Shown: one piece after another, positions 7,003-16,601 of the stretch
How positions within the stretch are numbered: the first letter of the stretch is position 1
Layout of the letters: every line of letters starts with the position of its first letter
Assembly: GCA_964609515.1 (NCBI GenBank)
Contig: CAZSTZ010000094.1
Location: forward strand, 1 to 23,737
Origin: CALKCV01 sp964609515
GTDB lineage: Bacteria > Cyanobacteriota > Cyanobacteriia > Cyanobacteriales > Microcoleaceae
DNA length: 23,737 nt
Direction: 5' to 3'
Made by a program: the position numbers and the translations under genes
The notes under the pieces: generated by a model
Database searches by the model: none
What the model saw: only the letters and a program-made list of their open reading frames with translations
What the model was told of the DNA's origin: nothing

Positions 7003-9120
7003 CTATACGGGGCTACATCGCTGACATTCTAACTCTAATGTTGCATTACTACAACTCCCACACTCCGAACAAATAAACGTTTCTCCCTTATTTTCCATCC
7101 AGCAAGGAATGGCGAGAACGTCTCTACCCAAAATGCGATCTATCCATCCTGCTTCGCGCTGTTTGCTTTCGATACTGTTTACTTGAATAAAAGGATATTT
7201 AGCACCACAAGCACCGCAGCTTTTTGTTCCCCAAGAACTACTGCAGTTGGAACAAAAGCAATTAAAATTTTGACTGTTTTCTGATACTTCAAAGCGAGTT
7301 TGTTCGCTGTGGCAAGCGGGGCATATTTGTAAAGGTTGGAGGCGATCGCTTGCTTCATTAGGCAATTTTTCCAACTCTTCAAAATTTAGTTCTTCCTTCG
7401 ATGCCTTACCGCGAACTTCGGTTGATTTCATAATCTTATGAAGCTCGTTTTTAAAACTTTGCTTTTCTTCTTCTTTCGGCATTTGCAATATTTTAAATTC
7501 CCCAATATTTTCTCCTTTTTTTAACCATTTACTAATTGCCAACAATTCCTCTGGCACTTTCTTAGTTAATTTAATAGTAGGCGGATAAGATTTGTACCTT
7601 TGACTGTTAAGCCACCACTGAAGAGAGCGGGCAACCCTTTCCACGCTTTCAATTTCCAAAGGACTTACTGGCAACAGGGCAAAAGATGACTCTTTTGGCA
7701 GACGATCGTTGCCAATAGTATTCATTTTTCTTTGCAAATCTACTGGCAGTTTTTCTCTTTCTAACTCCGTACTCGGATAGAGAATAACGGTGTAGGGTTT
7801 ATGTTGAGAATTGCCAATATTTTCCCATAAAGATTCGATAGCTTTGGTATTAGTATTAGCTGCTAAAGTTGCCGCCAAGGGAATCAAATGTAAATCCTGC
7901 CATTCTGCTCCCATACTCAAACAAAAACAACCATCATCGCGCCACTGTATTTCCACCTCACCCATCGGTCCTTTAAACTTAATTTTTGCTCCTAATTCTA
8001 GCCTAGTCTCGGCAGAGATATTCTCAAATTTAAACCCATCTAACGCCCTCGCAATTAACAAAAAACAAAAAGCTTCAAAACCTCGACAAAGGGCTTGATT
8101 TTCCTGGAAGACTTGCAGAGCATTTTTATGGTTTCCTCCCCCAGAATCTACCCATTCTCTCCACAAAAAAGCGACGTGGCGGTAGTGCTGGTCGTTAACA
8201 AGAATATTAGTCATTTTTAGAGAAGTACCAACATAAACGCGAGGAGGAATAGCGCCATACAACTCCGTGTCGATTAAACCGCGTAAATTAGATTGCAAGT
8301 TTCTCAAATAAGCGAGGGTTTTTTCGGCAATTTTTACCCTTTCGTCAGCCTCAAATTGCTCCCCCCATAAACTGCATATTCTCTCTGCATTTCTCCAGTG
8401 AATGTCTGTGGTTTTGTGGGAAAAATCGGCTGCATTTTCGTAGAGTTTTTTCAGGTTATTTAACTCTTGAATTCTTCGATTAATATAGTTTAATAAATTG
8501 TCGATTAACTGCTTGGCAACGCGGTTTTCATAAATGTTATGTAAATCCTCTTGCACTCGACTTAAAATCCGTTTTGGTAAGACGGAACGCAAAGTTCTTC
8601 TCTCCCAATCTTCTGTATGAGATGCGAGAAAACTGGCAGCAGATGGAGGTATCCTTTTGGCGCGAGAAACTGGCAATCTTTCTATTTCAACTTTAAGATA
8701 AGTCCGGGGACGATGGCAGACTTCTTGCAAGCGTCCGAGGCGATCGCCTACTGCTTTTTCTAATGGCTGAATTTCGATTCTTTTATCCATTCCCGGAATT
8801 AACGGAGAAACTTTTATCCAGTCTTCCCAAGAGTCGATTTCTTGAAGGCGACCTTCAAAATAACGAATGCTTTCCGGCAAAATATCGGCGGCAATTTGCC
8901 ATTTATTAAAACTGCCTTCTAGGCGAAATTTATCCGCCGTTGAAGATAATAAATAACGATTTGTGGCATTGGGAACTAGATAGGTTTTTTCCCAGATCTC
9001 GCAACTATTCATCAGCAGACTTTCTGAGTTGCTAATTACTAAAAATTGTCCGAATATCGGGTTGGGAGGCAGTTGGTTAGTTTTGGTTTGGGTTAAGCGA
9101 TCGTAAAATTCAACAGTCAT
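7003..9120 (-). CDS. DUF2357-like McrC-position protein with zinc ribbons
   Basis: This 705-residue protein lies directly downstream of the McrB-like gene, where McrC would be. Residues of about 150-215 resemble DUF2357: PPSAASFLASHTEDW, then LPKRILSRVQEDL and YENR (197-200) starting a long helix. DUF2357 proteins are common McrB partners and usually carry a PD-(D/E)XK nuclease. I see no clear catalytic PD...(D/E)xK set. Instead the C terminus (600-702) has twelve cysteines in zinc-ribbon-like pairs: C600/C603, C621/C623/C626, C635/C638, C673, C684/C687/C690 and C699/C702. These could bind nucleic acid or a partner. The 108-bp gap to the McrB-like gene holds hairpin repeat copy 3. It may be a nuclease-dead adaptor or carry a divergent active site. 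The DUF2357 call is moderate; the zinc cluster is certain. Confidence 0.6.
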   Translation of the reverse strand: MTVEFYDRLTQTKTNQLPPNPIFGQFLVISNSESLLMNSCEIWEKTYLVPNATNRYLLSSTADKFRLEGSFNKWQIAADILPESIRYFEGRLQEIDSWEDWIKVSPLIPGMDKRIEIQPLEKAVGDRLGRLQEVCHRPRTYLKVEIERLPVSRAKRIPPSAASFLASHTEDWERRTLRSVLPKRILSRVQEDLHNIYENRVAKQLIDNLLNYINRRIQELNNLKKLYENAADFSHKTTDIHWRNAERICSLWGEQFEADERVKIAEKTLAYLRNLQSNLRGLIDTELYGAIPPRVYVGTSLKMTNILVNDQHYRHVAFLWREWVDSGGGNHKNALQVFQENQALCRGFEAFCFLLIARALDGFKFENISAETRLELGAKIKFKGPMGEVEIQWRDDGCFCLSMGAEWQDLHLIPLAATLAANTNTKAIESLWENIGNSQHKPYTVILYPSTELEREKLPVDLQRKMNTIGNDRLPKESSFALLPVSPLEIESVERVARSLQWWLNSQRYKSYPPTIKLTKKVPEELLAISKWLKKGENIGEFKILQMPKEEEKQSFKNELHKIMKSTEVRGKASKEELNFEELEKLPNEASDRLQPLQICPACHSEQTRFEVSENSQNFNCFCSNCSSSWGTKSCGACGAKYPFIQVNSIESKQREAGWIDRILGRDVLAIPCWMENKGETFICSECGSCSNATLELECQRCSPV

Positions 9121-9179
9121 TTTTATTTTCGGGTAAGCATTTTTGGTTAAAGTTTAAAAACCACGTTTTTTGGTACTTC

Positions 9180-9212
9180 AGAAACCCGGTTTTTTGGAAA
9201 AACCGGGTTTCT
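9180..9212. repeat. AAACCCGG hairpin repeat, copy 3
   Basis: AGAAACCCGGTTTTTT and its reverse complement form a 33-bp hairpin between the McrB-like gene (ending at 9229) and the DUF2357-like gene (starting at 9120). Inside an otherwise one-directional gene run it could reduce read-through or mark an mRNA processing point. A shorter AAACCACG half-site precedes it at about 9158. Confidence 0.85.
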
Positions 9213-9228
9213 TGGTCCTAGCAATTTA

Positions 9229-11544
9229 TTATTCGCCCAGACGGCGAAGTTCGTTATTAATAATTTCGAGCGATCGCACCGGTCCGTTTTTCTCATCTAA
9301 CCACACCGACTCGATATCATCTTGTAATTGTCGCAGATCGTCAGCTTGGGTATCGTAGCGATCGCGAACTTTCCTTAAAATTTTAGTTGCCAATATATGG
9401 TCGGTAGCTTCTCCCAAACTTCCCCCAGAGGCGACGACTACAGGAACGAAATCTTCTATTTGACGCTGGAGGCGGTTGCCCCAACCCACCCGGAAGCGAT
9501 CGCTCAAAGTGTCTTCGATAGTATGTAGAAATTCGTCAGTCTGGCGGGCAGAGTCTTTGCAGTCGCTTTTAGCTTTATCAAAAGCCTTTTTCAACGCTTC
9601 ATAAGAAATTGGCGAAGAACTATCTACCGCTGCGGGCTCGAAACGTTCCCGGTTGCGGGGAAGTTCCATGACGTGAGCGCGATCGTAGGTTTTATCCGCA
9701 AATTCTAAAGTAGTCTCGTCGTGGTTGGCAGTGCCGACGAACCAGACATTATCGGGTATCGGCAGCTTTCTACCCTCGCGCAACAGTCGCGGTGCCGGTT
9801 CCACTGGTGCTGTCATTAAGTCTAATTCTGGTTTTGGCTGCTCTAACTTCGACAAAAAATCGGCAAAATACTGTTCCGGGCGAGATAAGTTCATTTCATC
9901 GAGAACAATTAGATAAATTTTCTCCCGATATGAAGGACACTGGGCCTTGTAGAGCCCTTGCAAAAATTCTGATTCGTAGAACTTGCCCTCAAAAGCGTTG
10001 AAATGTCCGATTAAATCTTGGCGATCGCGCCATCCCGCCTGCACCTCCACCAAAGTGCTGCCACCGCGAACGGCTCTAGCAAACGCCAGAGGCAAACTGG
10101 TTTTACCGGTACCGCTGATGCCCTGGAGGATATGCAGTTTGCTCGCTGCCAAACCTCCTAAAAACACTCGGATATCTCTGGGAGAGTAGTATAGCTCCTT
10201 GGCGGCGATGCGGTGGCGCACCTCTTCGGCGAATGTTGCCAAGTCGGGAATTTCTGCTTCCGAGAGGGAACTTTCTGTTTGTAACGTTTTATTTTCGTCC
10301 ATTGTAGCGCAGGCAGGAAACGCACTTTTACCCTCAACTTTGCTGGTTAACTCGTTGACTTGTGCTTTCAGTTCCTCGATCGCCGTTTGCAACAGACTTC
10401 TACTTGCTAATAAAGTCTCTTTTTCATCGCGCAAGTCTTCGACTTCGGTAACGGCAATGCGACTATTAGTAAGTTGATGTTTGAGTTGCCCCATTTCTCG
10501 TTTGAGTTGGGATTTCTCCGTCTCCCAAGCTTCCTGTTTTGACTCTAATTCTCTCAATCTTTCCGTCGCATCTTCGCCGGGGCGACGAGCTAGTTGGCGT
10601 TCCAGTTCGTCTTTTTTCTGCTGCAAAATTTCTATTTCTTGGAGGACTTCTTCTGGGGTTTTATGACCGAACTTTCTCTGTGCTTCCTCTTTTCGAATAA
10701 GCACGGACTGGAGGCGATCTCGCTCTTTTCTTGCCAGTTGCAATGCCTCCTTATAAGCATTAAATTTCCCCTCATATTCCTCCAACTTCGCCGCCACTTT
10801 CCGTTCGATTTTATCGTTTAAAGCCTCTCGTTCTTCTTCCAATAATTCCCTTTCCAATTCCAAATTTCTACTTTCGCGCTTCAGCCTTTTTTTCTCATCC
10901 GCAAGACTCTGTTTTTCCGACTCAATCTCCCGATTTTTGGCTTCCACATTTTCTTCAAATTCAGCACGTTTTCGAGCTAGTTCTCCTTCCAGATTATTTA
11001 AAGAAGTCGCCCTCTCCTCAGAAATAGTTTTGCGCAATTGACTCAATTCGTCTCGCAAAACTTGTGCTTCTCCATCCAAATTAGCTAAAGCAGCGCGATT
11101 TTCTGCGGCAAAATCTGCCTCGGCATTTAACTCCCGTTCTTTTAAATCTCGCTCTTTTTTTAACAGTTGTTTTTCTCTGGTTTGGACATCGTTTAGCTGT
11201 CGATTTAATTCCTCTTGTTTGGCAGATAATTCCTCCCGCAAATTGTCAAGACTTATCTCTTCTATTTCTAACTCTTGTTTCAATTTTTCTGCCTTATCCG
11301 CTTCTGCCTTTAACCGCTTTTCTTGAGCCTCAAATAACTGGCGGGCCTCATCGGCTTTTTTCCAGATATCCTCTAAATTAATATTTGCTGGAGGCGTTTC
11401 AGATTGAATAGCATTTAGATCTGCCTCCGTAACATTATTCGTTGCTTGTTCCTGCAAATTATCGATTTTAGCAGCAGTCGCTTGAGTTGTAGTTTGCGAA
11501 TTGTTAGCTTTTTGATTGTTATTATTCCGATTTTTTTTAGCCAT
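9229..11544 (-). CDS. Coiled-coil McrB-like AAA+ protein
   Basis: This 771-residue protein has two parts. Residues of about 50-405 are a nearly uninterrupted coiled coil, very rich in E, K, R, L and Q. Residues of about 445-700 are an McrB-type AAA+ domain: Walker A GISGTGKT (475-482), the VQAGWRDRQDLIGHFN segment (499-514), Walker B LIVLDEMNLSR (545-555), sensor region GTANHDET (604-611) and a DKTYDRA motif likely carrying the finger arginine. McrB proteins are GTP- or ATP-driven motors of type IV restriction; fusion to a long coiled coil is the hallmark of CoCoNuT systems. The start has a good Shine-Dalgarno (AAGAGGA) 8 bases upstream. The N-terminal 30 residues are low-complexity (N, Q, T). 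Upstream lies a 223-bp repeat-filled spacer after the HEPN gene. Confidence 0.85.
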   Translation of the reverse strand: MAKKNRNNNNQKANNSQTTTQATAAKIDNLQEQATNNVTEADLNAIQSETPPANINLEDIWKKADEARQLFEAQEKRLKAEADKAEKLKQELEIEEISLDNLREELSAKQEELNRQLNDVQTREKQLLKKERDLKERELNAEADFAAENRAALANLDGEAQVLRDELSQLRKTISEERATSLNNLEGELARKRAEFEENVEAKNREIESEKQSLADEKKRLKRESRNLELERELLEEEREALNDKIERKVAAKLEEYEGKFNAYKEALQLARKERDRLQSVLIRKEEAQRKFGHKTPEEVLQEIEILQQKKDELERQLARRPGEDATERLRELESKQEAWETEKSQLKREMGQLKHQLTNSRIAVTEVEDLRDEKETLLASRSLLQTAIEELKAQVNELTSKVEGKSAFPACATMDENKTLQTESSLSEAEIPDLATFAEEVRHRIAAKELYYSPRDIRVFLGGLAASKLHILQGISGTGKTSLPLAFARAVRGGSTLVEVQAGWRDRQDLIGHFNAFEGKFYESEFLQGLYKAQCPSYREKIYLIVLDEMNLSRPEQYFADFLSKLEQPKPELDLMTAPVEPAPRLLREGRKLPIPDNVWFVGTANHDETTLEFADKTYDRAHVMELPRNRERFEPAAVDSSSPISYEALKKAFDKAKSDCKDSARQTDEFLHTIEDTLSDRFRVGWGNRLQRQIEDFVPVVVASGGSLGEATDHILATKILRKVRDRYDTQADDLRQLQDDIESVWLDEKNGPVRSLEIINNELRRLGE

Positions 11545-11605
11545 TGTAAATTCCTCTTAATTAATGGTTTCCATAGCGCTTTTGTTACTGATTAATTACA
11601 ACTGC

Positions 11606-11740
11606 GATCCCCCTAAATCCCCCTTAAAAAGGGGGACTTTGAAACTGAAATTGGCTCCCCCCTTTTTAAGGGGGGCGGGGGGGGATCGAGATAATGAAAT
11701 TGGCTCCCCCCTTTTTAAGGGGGGCGGGGGGGGATCGAGA
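11606..11740. repeat. C/G-run palindromic repeat cluster
   Basis: Three hairpins of one family lie in the spacer between the HEPN and McrB-like genes. The first (GATCCCCCTAAATCCCCC, pairing with GGGGG at 11631-11635) is inverted relative to the other two. The other two are a 49-bp direct repeat, starting at 11647 and 11696, each with CCCCCC, TTTTTAA and GGGGGG followed by GCGGGGGGGGATC. Such elements are scattered in cyanobacterial genomes. They separate genes that otherwise overlap or nearly abut, and may have inserted into the operon later. Confidence 0.85.
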
Positions 11741-11767
11741 GCTCGTACTTCATAGATTAAAAAACTG

Positions 11768-13291
11768 CTATAATTCATAATAATTAATTCCCAAGGTCAA
11801 AGCGACAAACTGATAAACCGTATCAACTTGACGGGATACCTCGGAAAAGCTTTGTTGTTGCCCCGAATAATGACCGCTTTCATTGCGCTTAGATGCCAGT
11901 TCGTCTAATCGATGTAACATATCTGGAGCAGTTTTAGCAACGCGACGAAGGGGATGTTCTAATTCATTTTTAGCTGTTAGTAAAGCCGCTAAAAGTAAAG
12001 GACGAAAAGAACCCCTACCAGACTCAGCTACTTGCTTAACTTGCCCCAACGAATTTAACAAAGCAGAAGGTAACGGAGTTTTAAACCCTAACTTTTTAGC
12101 CAACTCTTTAAGTAATTCATTGTTGTATTTTCTATCTTTTGTCAACAACTTGTAACTGGTATCGCCCGCATATTTAGAAGCATGAATTTGCAAAATATGT
12201 TCGCAGACTTTTTGAGCTTTCACCAAAACATCATCTAAGTTTTCTGGTTTCTGAGAAACTTCAGCAGTGCGATACTCTTTTTCCAACATTACCAGAGTTT
12301 CAAACACTGGAGATTGGCGAATATTTAAAGTTAACTTTTGCTCTACCCTTTTCTCAGCTTCCTCCTCCAAACGAGCAATTAAAGCCGCTACTTCCTCCTG
12401 ACTGCTATTAGTAACGCTGGCGATCGCCCCCAAAATCATCTCCCCTAAAAGCGGTATTTCTCGACTCATTTTATCCACTCGTCGCCGCAACCAAAGACTA
12501 TCCCCCAAACCAAAAGGATCGCAAACCTTCCAAGGCGTTCCATCCAAAGCATTTTCTGGAACGTAACAATAAGTTGCCAGCCAAACTGGAGTCGGTTCTT
12601 CCTCAATTAAAGATATCCTTTTTAAATTAGGAACATCTCCCAACCTCTTAATTTCTTCAGCCATTTCTTCCTCTTCCCATTCCGCAAAATCGTCTCGGTT
12701 TTTCTGAGTTCTATAATGTTTTTTAACAGCATTTAAAATCTCAGCCGCCTCCGGTTGACGCACTATCGTATTTTCCACTGGAAAAGGCATATAAGCTCGT
12801 TCTTTTCTCGGCTTTCCTCTAGTACCAAATACCAGACGGGGAAAACCTTTTTCGTTATATTCAACCTCCGCATATTCTAAGCGATCGACAAAGCGAGGCC
12901 ACAAATCTCCCCGCCACGGATCCTGGAAAACATAACCCGCCACTAACTCCTCTTCCTCTATAGTTTCCTTGGCTAAAATATCGCGACCTCTATCGGTCAT
13001 TAAGCCATAATTATCGATGAAATTGAGTTCGCTTAATTGAGCTAAAACTAAAGCAGATAAATCTTTAGCAATGCCCAAATTTTCGCTAATTTCTTCAGGA
13101 TTAAAAGAACCAGCTTGACAAACTCCAAGTACGGCTTTTTGCAAGATATTAATTTGGCGATATCGTCCTTTAGGAGCTACCACTTTATAATACCAGGCCG
13201 GCCATAACAAATACTGCCGCTTGCTCCAACGAGTCGATGCTTTTGGTTGAAAATAAAGCACCGAATTATTACGCTGAAAAGATTTTCCCAT
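11768..13291 (-). CDS. Winged-helix protein with C-terminal HEPN RNase motif
   Basis: This 507-residue protein has no family name I can give from memory, but two parts are visible. Residues of about 35-110 look like a winged helix (INILQKAVLGVCQAGSFNP, then SENLGIAKDLSALVLAQL and LMTDRGRDIL). The last 90 residues are helical, and contain RNESGH at 469-474, an exact R-N-x-x-x-H motif as in HEPN ribonucleases. The Arg and His codons were checked at 11885-11887 and 11870-11872. The middle (about 120-260) is aromatic-rich with PMPF- and WLATYCYV-like beta segments. Its start overlaps the helicase end by 23 bases, so the two are translationally coupled. By position and motif it is a candidate for the HEPN RNase component of CoCoNuT systems. 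The HEPN fold itself is inferred from the motif and helical context. Confidence 0.65.
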   Translation of the reverse strand: MGKSFQRNNSVLYFQPKASTRWSKRQYLLWPAWYYKVVAPKGRYRQINILQKAVLGVCQAGSFNPEEISENLGIAKDLSALVLAQLSELNFIDNYGLMTDRGRDILAKETIEEEELVAGYVFQDPWRGDLWPRFVDRLEYAEVEYNEKGFPRLVFGTRGKPRKERAYMPFPVENTIVRQPEAAEILNAVKKHYRTQKNRDDFAEWEEEEMAEEIKRLGDVPNLKRISLIEEEPTPVWLATYCYVPENALDGTPWKVCDPFGLGDSLWLRRRVDKMSREIPLLGEMILGAIASVTNSSQEEVAALIARLEEEAEKRVEQKLTLNIRQSPVFETLVMLEKEYRTAEVSQKPENLDDVLVKAQKVCEHILQIHASKYAGDTSYKLLTKDRKYNNELLKELAKKLGFKTPLPSALLNSLGQVKQVAESGRGSFRPLLLAALLTAKNELEHPLRRVAKTAPDMLHRLDELASKRNESGHYSGQQQSFSEVSRQVDTVYQFVALTLGINYYEL

Positions 13292-16200
13292 ATTCCCCCT
13301 TGCAAAGCTGATAAAATTCTGTTAAACCCCGAATAGAACTAGCCGCCGCTTCGGGTTTTACCATTTCTAAATCCCCCACGGCAATTAACAGTTTTTGTTG
13401 GCGACTCATGGCAACGCACAACCGATTTTCTACCATTAAATAACCGTACTTTTTCCGCAGCGCCCCTTCGCTATCCGCAGGATAATCGTTGCACCGAGTT
13501 ACTGACAGAAAAACCACATCAAATTCCTTACCTTGGAAAGCATCGACAGTGCCAACTCGCAACCTTTCAATAATGTTTCCTTGACTGTTTCTGGTCTCCC
13601 GATAAGCAGCAGCAATTCGATAAATTCCATCTTCATATTCTGCTAATCCTTGTCCGTAAAGTACCTGCCAAAGTTCCCGCACTTGAGCGGAATAAAAAGT
13701 AATAACTCCAAAGCTGAGGTCGGGATTAAATTCTATTAAACGCTTCAATTCCCGAGCGATATATTTAGCTTCAATGGGGCGAGATTTGCTCTTTCCTTTA
13801 GTTTCTCTACCATGACTCAAAGGCACGTTCGTCCAAGCAGCAACAACTCCCTCATAACCGGGCAAATTATGAATAAAATCTCCATCCGGTCTCCCCGCCC
13901 GAATGGGAGGTTCGCCGTTATATTCATAAAAAGTACGGCTGACAAAATCGCCTAAAATTGAGTGCATTCGATATTGAGTATCGAGGGTAATAGTGCGTTT
14001 AATGCCGTCGGTTTTTTCTCTTTCTTGTAGTTGGAGAAATAGGCGTTCAAATAAACTTTTTTTCAGAGCATCGCTGGTAGTTTCTGTGGATAGATTTAAT
14101 TGTCGTTCGACATCGGGTTCGAGAATATGGGGTAATTGACGGTGGTCTCCTACTAGAATAATTCGTCTTTCTGCCCTTGCTAAAGGGATAAATAAATCTA
14201 AAGGATTTGCCCTAGCAGCTTCATCGACAATAACATTTTCAAAAACAATATTATCGTCTTTAGCCGATAGCATTTCTCTGCCTACAGATTGCTGGCAAGT
14301 TGCCGCCAGTACCACCGTATAATCGCGAATCATTTGTCGCACCCCATCCGGGTCGTTTTCTAAATCGTGTAAATATTCGGCGATCGCCCCATCAACACCC
14401 GCCTTAGATTGGTAAACTCCCTCATATAAAATATTAACAATTTCCGTCAGCAACTCTTCTATTTCTGGATTAGAAACCGCTGTCATTACCACATTAGCAC
14501 TGGGTGTAAGTTTCTCTAATAAATCGGTTTTTAGATGTTCCAATTCTGATAAAAAAGGCGGTTCTTTATCTTCATCCCAGTCCGCAGCTTTTTCTAATAA
14601 TTCCCGTTGCTTTGGTTCGAGAATTTTTAAACGTTCTAACCGCTTAAGCGCTTTAAAAGCTTTAGCAGTTCCATCATCGGCAAAAGCGGTTTCATTTGTT
14701 CTCAAACCTCGCACCGCTTTTAAGCTTAATTCTCTTTCTTCTGGGTCGTCGTCTTTATTAATTTGATTTCGAGATAACTGCTGAGATAATTCTAAGAGGC
14801 GATCGCTCAAACTCCCCGGAATTTTATCCTCAGTCAGGTCAAAAATGCTCCGCAATAATTGAGCGGTTTGTTGAGGATTTCCCGGTGCTAAAATATAGCC
14901 CCTTACCATCCTGCGAACTCGCTGCAAAATATCCGTTTCTGGTAACTCTGGAAATAGGGTTAATTTGGCTCTTAATTTGTCGATATTTTCCTTACACCAG
15001 CGAACCACATTATCCGATGCTTCCGTATCTCCTCTGCGTTTTCCTACTTTATAAGGAGGCAAACCAAAAACCACGCTGCGATCCGCCGCATTTTCGACAG
15101 CATCGTGTTGATAACTGGTTAGCAAAGTGCGCCCGGAAACGCTGCTATTTTTATCTGAAACTTCCGCCAATCTTACCTGTAAAGCCGAAATAACTTTAGT
15201 TTTTCCCGTTCCCGGCGGTCCCTGAATTAAAGCAATATCGGGAGTATTTAAAGCTATTTGTAAAGCTTCTTTTTGCCTGGCGGTAGGCCCAGAATTTCCA
15301 AACACTTTTTTAGTTTTTGCAGAAAGCGCCTCAACTTTTTGATAGCGAGCTAAAGGCACCGATTGATTTTCTAAAAACAGCCCCAATTGAGGCATCGGAC
15401 ATTGAGCATTTCTAATTAATTTCTCTGCTTTTTCCCGACGTTGCAAGCGAGCTTTATCTCCTTGAATAGACATAAATAAACAACCAAATGGAGGAGGAAT
15501 TAATTCCTCCTCGTCTGGGTCCGACGGTCGCAAATCGATTGTTAGTTTGTGTTGGTTTAAACCTGCTATTTGTCCGTAAAATACCTTATTTTTATTATCG
15601 TTTTCCCCTAGTTCTTCACCATCAGAATTGAGCAGATATTCTGGGGGTGCTTTATCTGCCGATAGGGAATAATTATCGCTGTCGGAAAGCATAGCTATTT
15701 TTTGAGTTAAATCGTCAGTTTGCTTTAAGTGAAAGCGGCGATCGCCATTTTCTAAAACCTCTTGTTTGTGGTAATAAATAAAGCCAAATTCTCGCACTCT
15801 AGCAACAATACTTTCTCTCTCCAACTGATTGTATTCTAGCCAAAGAGATAGATAACTTCCAGCTTGTTCTACCAAATTATCTAATTCTGTTTTGGCAGTT
15901 CCGCGAAACTGTCCTGCTATAGAAATATCGCAGAAACTAAACCAACCTTCCACTAAAATTTGCTGGCGATATCCGGCGTTATTTCTGCTGTATTTAACAA
16001 CGCGATCGATAAATAATTTATCTTCCGAATTGCGCTTAACATCGATAGCTATTTCCTTACCAAAAATCCTCAAACTTTTACCAATTCGATTTTGCTCTTC
16101 ATCGGGATTCGCCATAATAATTGCCCTTTTATTTTCGGCGTTTTCCTCCTGCAAAGGCAGCAAAAGTTGCCCGTCGAGCCAATCGATAATTTCTCTAGCA

Positions 16201-16601
16201 GTTGCCGCTTTTTTAAGATGTTTGCTGCGGATTTGCTCGATAATGCGATCGTCAATGCCGATTTCTATTTTATCCTCCCAAATCCTCCGCGCTGGAAATT
16301 GATTAATTTGCACCGTCATGCTAGTGGGAGAACTACTTTTTTTAGGATTAATCCCAGATATCCAGCTAAGAGAAGGGAGGTTTCTTTCTAACAGTTTAGT
16401 TAATCTATTTTGATTAGTTTTATCGATGCCTCTAACCTCCCAATTATCTTCACCGCGACGCAAAATAATATTTGCATCTACCAAATACAAAGACACTTCA
16501 TTTTGCAGATTAATCGGAGTTTTTCCCTCGAATTTATCGTCGGTTGCTGCTTCGATTTCAATATTCCAAGTTAGTTCGGATTGGATGTCGCTAACTCTCA
16601 T
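13269..16601 (-). CDS. Upf1-like SF1 helicase
   Basis: This 1110-residue protein has a complete SF1B Upf1/Dna2-like helicase set: Q-motif region GPTARQKEAL (438-447), Walker A GPPGTGKT (461-468), Walker B VIVDEAAR (790-797), motif III GDHRQLP (818-824), QYRM (876-879), motif V VGTVDAFQGKEFD (1016-1028) and motif VI RLCVAMSR (1060-1067). A helical insertion of about 150 residues (545-700) lies between motifs I and II. The first 430 residues are a long N-terminal region without a family I can name, including beta-rich parts that may bind nucleic acid. Related helicases unwind RNA or DNA 5' to 3'. A Shine-Dalgarno AGGAG precedes the ATG, which overlaps the kinase stop as ATGA. Upf1-like helicases accompany CoCoNuT McrB proteins and form part of Mokosh systems, supporting a defence role. 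Confidence 0.9.
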   Translation of the reverse strand: MRVSDIQSELTWNIEIEAATDDKFEGKTPINLQNEVSLYLVDANIILRRGEDNWEVRGIDKTNQNRLTKLLERNLPSLSWISGINPKKSSSPTSMTVQINQFPARRIWEDKIEIGIDDRIIEQIRSKHLKKAATAREIIDWLDGQLLLPLQEENAENKRAIIMANPDEEQNRIGKSLRIFGKEIAIDVKRNSEDKLFIDRVVKYSRNNAGYRQQILVEGWFSFCDISIAGQFRGTAKTELDNLVEQAGSYLSLWLEYNQLERESIVARVREFGFIYYHKQEVLENGDRRFHLKQTDDLTQKIAMLSDSDNYSLSADKAPPEYLLNSDGEELGENDNKNKVFYGQIAGLNQHKLTIDLRPSDPDEEELIPPPFGCLFMSIQGDKARLQRREKAEKLIRNAQCPMPQLGLFLENQSVPLARYQKVEALSAKTKKVFGNSGPTARQKEALQIALNTPDIALIQGPPGTGKTKVISALQVRLAEVSDKNSSVSGRTLLTSYQHDAVENAADRSVVFGLPPYKVGKRRGDTEASDNVVRWCKENIDKLRAKLTLFPELPETDILQRVRRMVRGYILAPGNPQQTAQLLRSIFDLTEDKIPGSLSDRLLELSQQLSRNQINKDDDPEERELSLKAVRGLRTNETAFADDGTAKAFKALKRLERLKILEPKQRELLEKAADWDEDKEPPFLSELEHLKTDLLEKLTPSANVVMTAVSNPEIEELLTEIVNILYEGVYQSKAGVDGAIAEYLHDLENDPDGVRQMIRDYTVVLAATCQQSVGREMLSAKDDNIVFENVIVDEAARANPLDLFIPLARAERRIILVGDHRQLPHILEPDVERQLNLSTETTSDALKKSLFERLFLQLQEREKTDGIKRTITLDTQYRMHSILGDFVSRTFYEYNGEPPIRAGRPDGDFIHNLPGYEGVVAAWTNVPLSHGRETKGKSKSRPIEAKYIARELKRLIEFNPDLSFGVITFYSAQVRELWQVLYGQGLAEYEDGIYRIAAAYRETRNSQGNIIERLRVGTVDAFQGKEFDVVFLSVTRCNDYPADSEGALRKKYGYLMVENRLCVAMSRQQKLLIAVGDLEMVKPEAAASSIRGLTEFYQLCKGEYGKIFSA

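Noticed and set aside
7003..9120. PD-(D/E)XK nuclease motif in the DUF2357-like protein
   Set aside because: Acid-rich stretches such as the one near VEIQWRDD were inspected, but none gives a convincing PD...(D/E)xK spacing.
14885..15193. 102-codon plus-strand open frame inside the helicase gene
   Set aside because: It lies entirely opposite conserved helicase sequence and has no recognisable domain or ribosome binding site.
15892..16302. 136-codon plus-strand open frame inside the helicase gene
   Set aside because: It lies antisense to the helicase N-terminal region. Its serine- and leucine-rich composition is typical of antisense reading.
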